The translations under genes were made by a program, and so were the position numbers. 12,954 nt of DNA from Elusimicrobiota bacterium (GTDB taxonomy: Bacteria; Elusimicrobiota; Elusimicrobia; UBA1565; UBA9628): the NCBI GenBank assembly GCA_028869495.1, contig JAGWRY010000220.1, positions 1-12,954 of the forward strand. The letters run 5' to 3'. The notes beneath the pieces were generated by a model. It saw only the letters and a program-made list of their open reading frames with translations, was not told where the DNA came from and did not search any database. Of this stretch, positions 11,804 to 12,954 are shown piece by piece. The stretch's first letter is position 1. Every line of letters begins with the position of its first letter.

Positions 11804-12954
11804 AGCGCGCCGCGGAGCTGATCCCGGTCTGGCTGCTCGCGGCGGCGGTGCTCGTCCCGCTGCTCGGCGTCTCCCAGCCCCTCCTCGAGGTCGACGACGC
11901 GCGCTACGCGCAGGTCCCGGCCGAGATGCTCGCCTCGCGCGACTTCGTCCAGCCGACCCTCGACGGCACGCCCTACGTCGAGAAGCCGCCGCTGTGGTAC
12001 TGGGCCTGCGCCGGCGCCTACGCCGCCTTCGGCGTCTCCGCGGCGACCGCGCGCGTCGCGATGTGGCTGTTCGGCCTGCTCGGCCTGCTCGGAACCTGGT
12101 GGCTCGCCTCCTGGCTCTACGACGGCGAGACGGGCCTGGCCGCGGCCGCGGCGGCGGCGAGCGCCGCGCTCTGGCTCTTCCTGACGCACAACATGACGCT
12201 CGACCTGCCGCTGACGGCGCTCTTCGCCTGGGAGACCGCGCTGATCCTGCGCGTCCTGCTCAGGCCCGAGGACGCGGACTGGGCCGCGCCCGCGGCCTGG
12301 GCCGCCGGCGCGCTGGTCTTCCTGACCAAAGGTCTGATCGCGGTGGTCCTGCCCGGAGCCTGGATCGTCGGCCTGGCGATCCTGTACCCGAAGACGCGGC
12401 GCGGCGCGCGCGCGATGATCTCGCCCCTCGGGATCGCGCTCGGCTTCGCGATCGCCGCGCCCTGGTTCGTCCTGCTCCACCGCCGCCGCCCGGACTTCTA
12501 CCATCTGTTCTTCTACGAGCAGCACTTCCAGCGCTTCCTGACGCAGAAGTACAACCGCAACGAGCCGTGGTGGTTCTTCCTCGTCGTCCTGCCGGCGGGC
12601 CTGCTCCCCTGGAGCGTGCCGTTTCTGGCCGGGCTGTGGCGCGCGGTCCGCCGCCCGTTCCAGGAGGACGTCCGCGGGCCCGCGCTGGCGGCCTGGGTGC
12701 TAGGGGTCACGACCTTCTTCTCGCTGTCCCACTCGAAGCTGGCGACCTACGTCCTGCCGGTCTTCCCGCACGCGGCGATCCTGGCCGTCGTCGCGGTCAA
12801 GGACGGCCTGCCCGACTGGGCCAAGACCGCCTCGCGCCTGCTCGGCGCCCTGCTGCTCCTGGCCGCCGCCGTCGCCGCGGTCGTCCTGGCCGCGGGCCTG
12901 GCCCCCGAGCGCCTGTGGCCGCCGCCGGGACTGCCCGCCGCGTCGGCGCCGGCG
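11800..12954 (+). CDS. ArnT/PMT-like integral membrane glycosyltransferase (GT-C fold), 3' end outside window
   Basis: Open from GTG 11800 to the window end, 385 residues. The first membrane span is about 8-25, then the loop motif EVDDARYAQVPAEM (30-43, with Asp32/Asp33 in the place of the catalytic acid) and EKPPLWYW (61-68), both diagnostic of the ArnT/dolichyl-phosphate-mannose transferase group. Further spans fall near 86-107, 113-128, 165-195 and 205-225, with LTHNMTLDLPLT (Asp135) and SHSKLATYVLPVFP farther on, also typical. Such proteins sit in the inner membrane and move a sugar from a polyprenyl-phosphate donor to lipid A or another acceptor on the periplasmic side. The donor and acceptor cannot be told. 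GTG is chosen because the GTGA overlap with the dehydrogenase stop places the first span correctly and the next ATG (Met43) would delete the motif. Confidence 0.87.
   Translation, partial: MKRAAELIPVWLLAAAVLVPLLGVSQPLLEVDDARYAQVPAEMLASRDFVQPTLDGTPYVEKPPLWYWACAGAYAAFGVSAATARVAMWLFGLLGLLGTWWLASWLYDGETGLAAAAAAASAALWLFLTHNMTLDLPLTALFAWETALILRVLLRPEDADWAAPAAWAAGALVFLTKGLIAVVLPGAWIVGLAILYPKTRRGARAMISPLGIALGFAIAAPWFVLLHRRRPDFYHLFFYEQHFQRFLTQKYNRNEPWWFFLVVLPAGLLPWSVPFLAGLWRAVRRPFQEDVRGPALAAWVLGVTTFFSLSHSKLATYVLPVFPHAAILAVVAVKDGLPDWAKTASRLLGALLLLAAAVAAVVLAAGLAPERLWPPPGLPAASAPA

Noticed and set aside
1..12954. Defence system, phage, mobile element or CRISPR content
   Set aside because: No recombinase, transposase, inverted-repeat ends, spaced repeats or toxin-antitoxin-like pairs were seen; gene content is envelope and metabolism.

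Overview
This is a gene-dense window with very high GC (roughly 70%). It encodes a short chain of genes, all on the + strand. I see no RNA genes, insertion sequences, CRISPR arrays or gene deserts. The organism has a Gram-negative envelope: there is a KDO-phosphate phosphatase, an outer-membrane barrel of the PorV/UPF0164 type and an ArnT/PMT-type lipid-linked sugar transferase. The giant kelch/fibronectin-III protein with a C-terminal PNP-type sorting-like domain, placed next to a PorV-like gene, together with the high GC, recalls the high-GC Elusimicrobiota genomes known mostly from metagenomes. That placement is inference from style of gene content, not from a marker gene.

Layout. (1) 1-1550: the end of a bifunctional transaldolase/glucose-6-phosphate isomerase gene, overlapping kdsC by an ATGA junction. 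(2) 1547-2283: a good sigma70-like promoter that begins on the kdsC stop codon, then a single-span membrane protein with a degenerate glycogen-binding (AMPK1-CBM-like) domain. (3) 2284-9154: a second promoter, then a 1931-residue secreted multidomain protein and, overlapping it by 4 bases, a PorV-like outer-membrane protein. (4) 9156-10733: a long cytoplasmic coiled-coil protein of unknown role, only one base after the PorV-like stop. (5) 10730-12954: a strong hairpin overlapping a possible promoter, then a medium-chain (MDR) dehydrogenase and, by a GTGA overlap, an ArnT/PMT-like glycosyltransferase cut by the window end.

How they fit together. The first pair joins the hexose/pentose phosphate pool to KDO synthesis for lipopolysaccharide. 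The kelch protein and the PorV-like protein look like a secreted or surface cargo and its outer-membrane partner, in the manner of type IX secretion. The glycosyltransferase would act on lipid-linked sugars on the outer side of the inner membrane. The most unusual items are the ~310-residue beta-rich insertion inside one kelch blade, the cargo/PorV pairing, two promoters that place GCTAG(A/G)AT at exactly the same distance from an ATG (possible leaderless transcripts), and the hairpin that would mask the only Shine-Dalgarno-like bases of the dehydrogenase gene.
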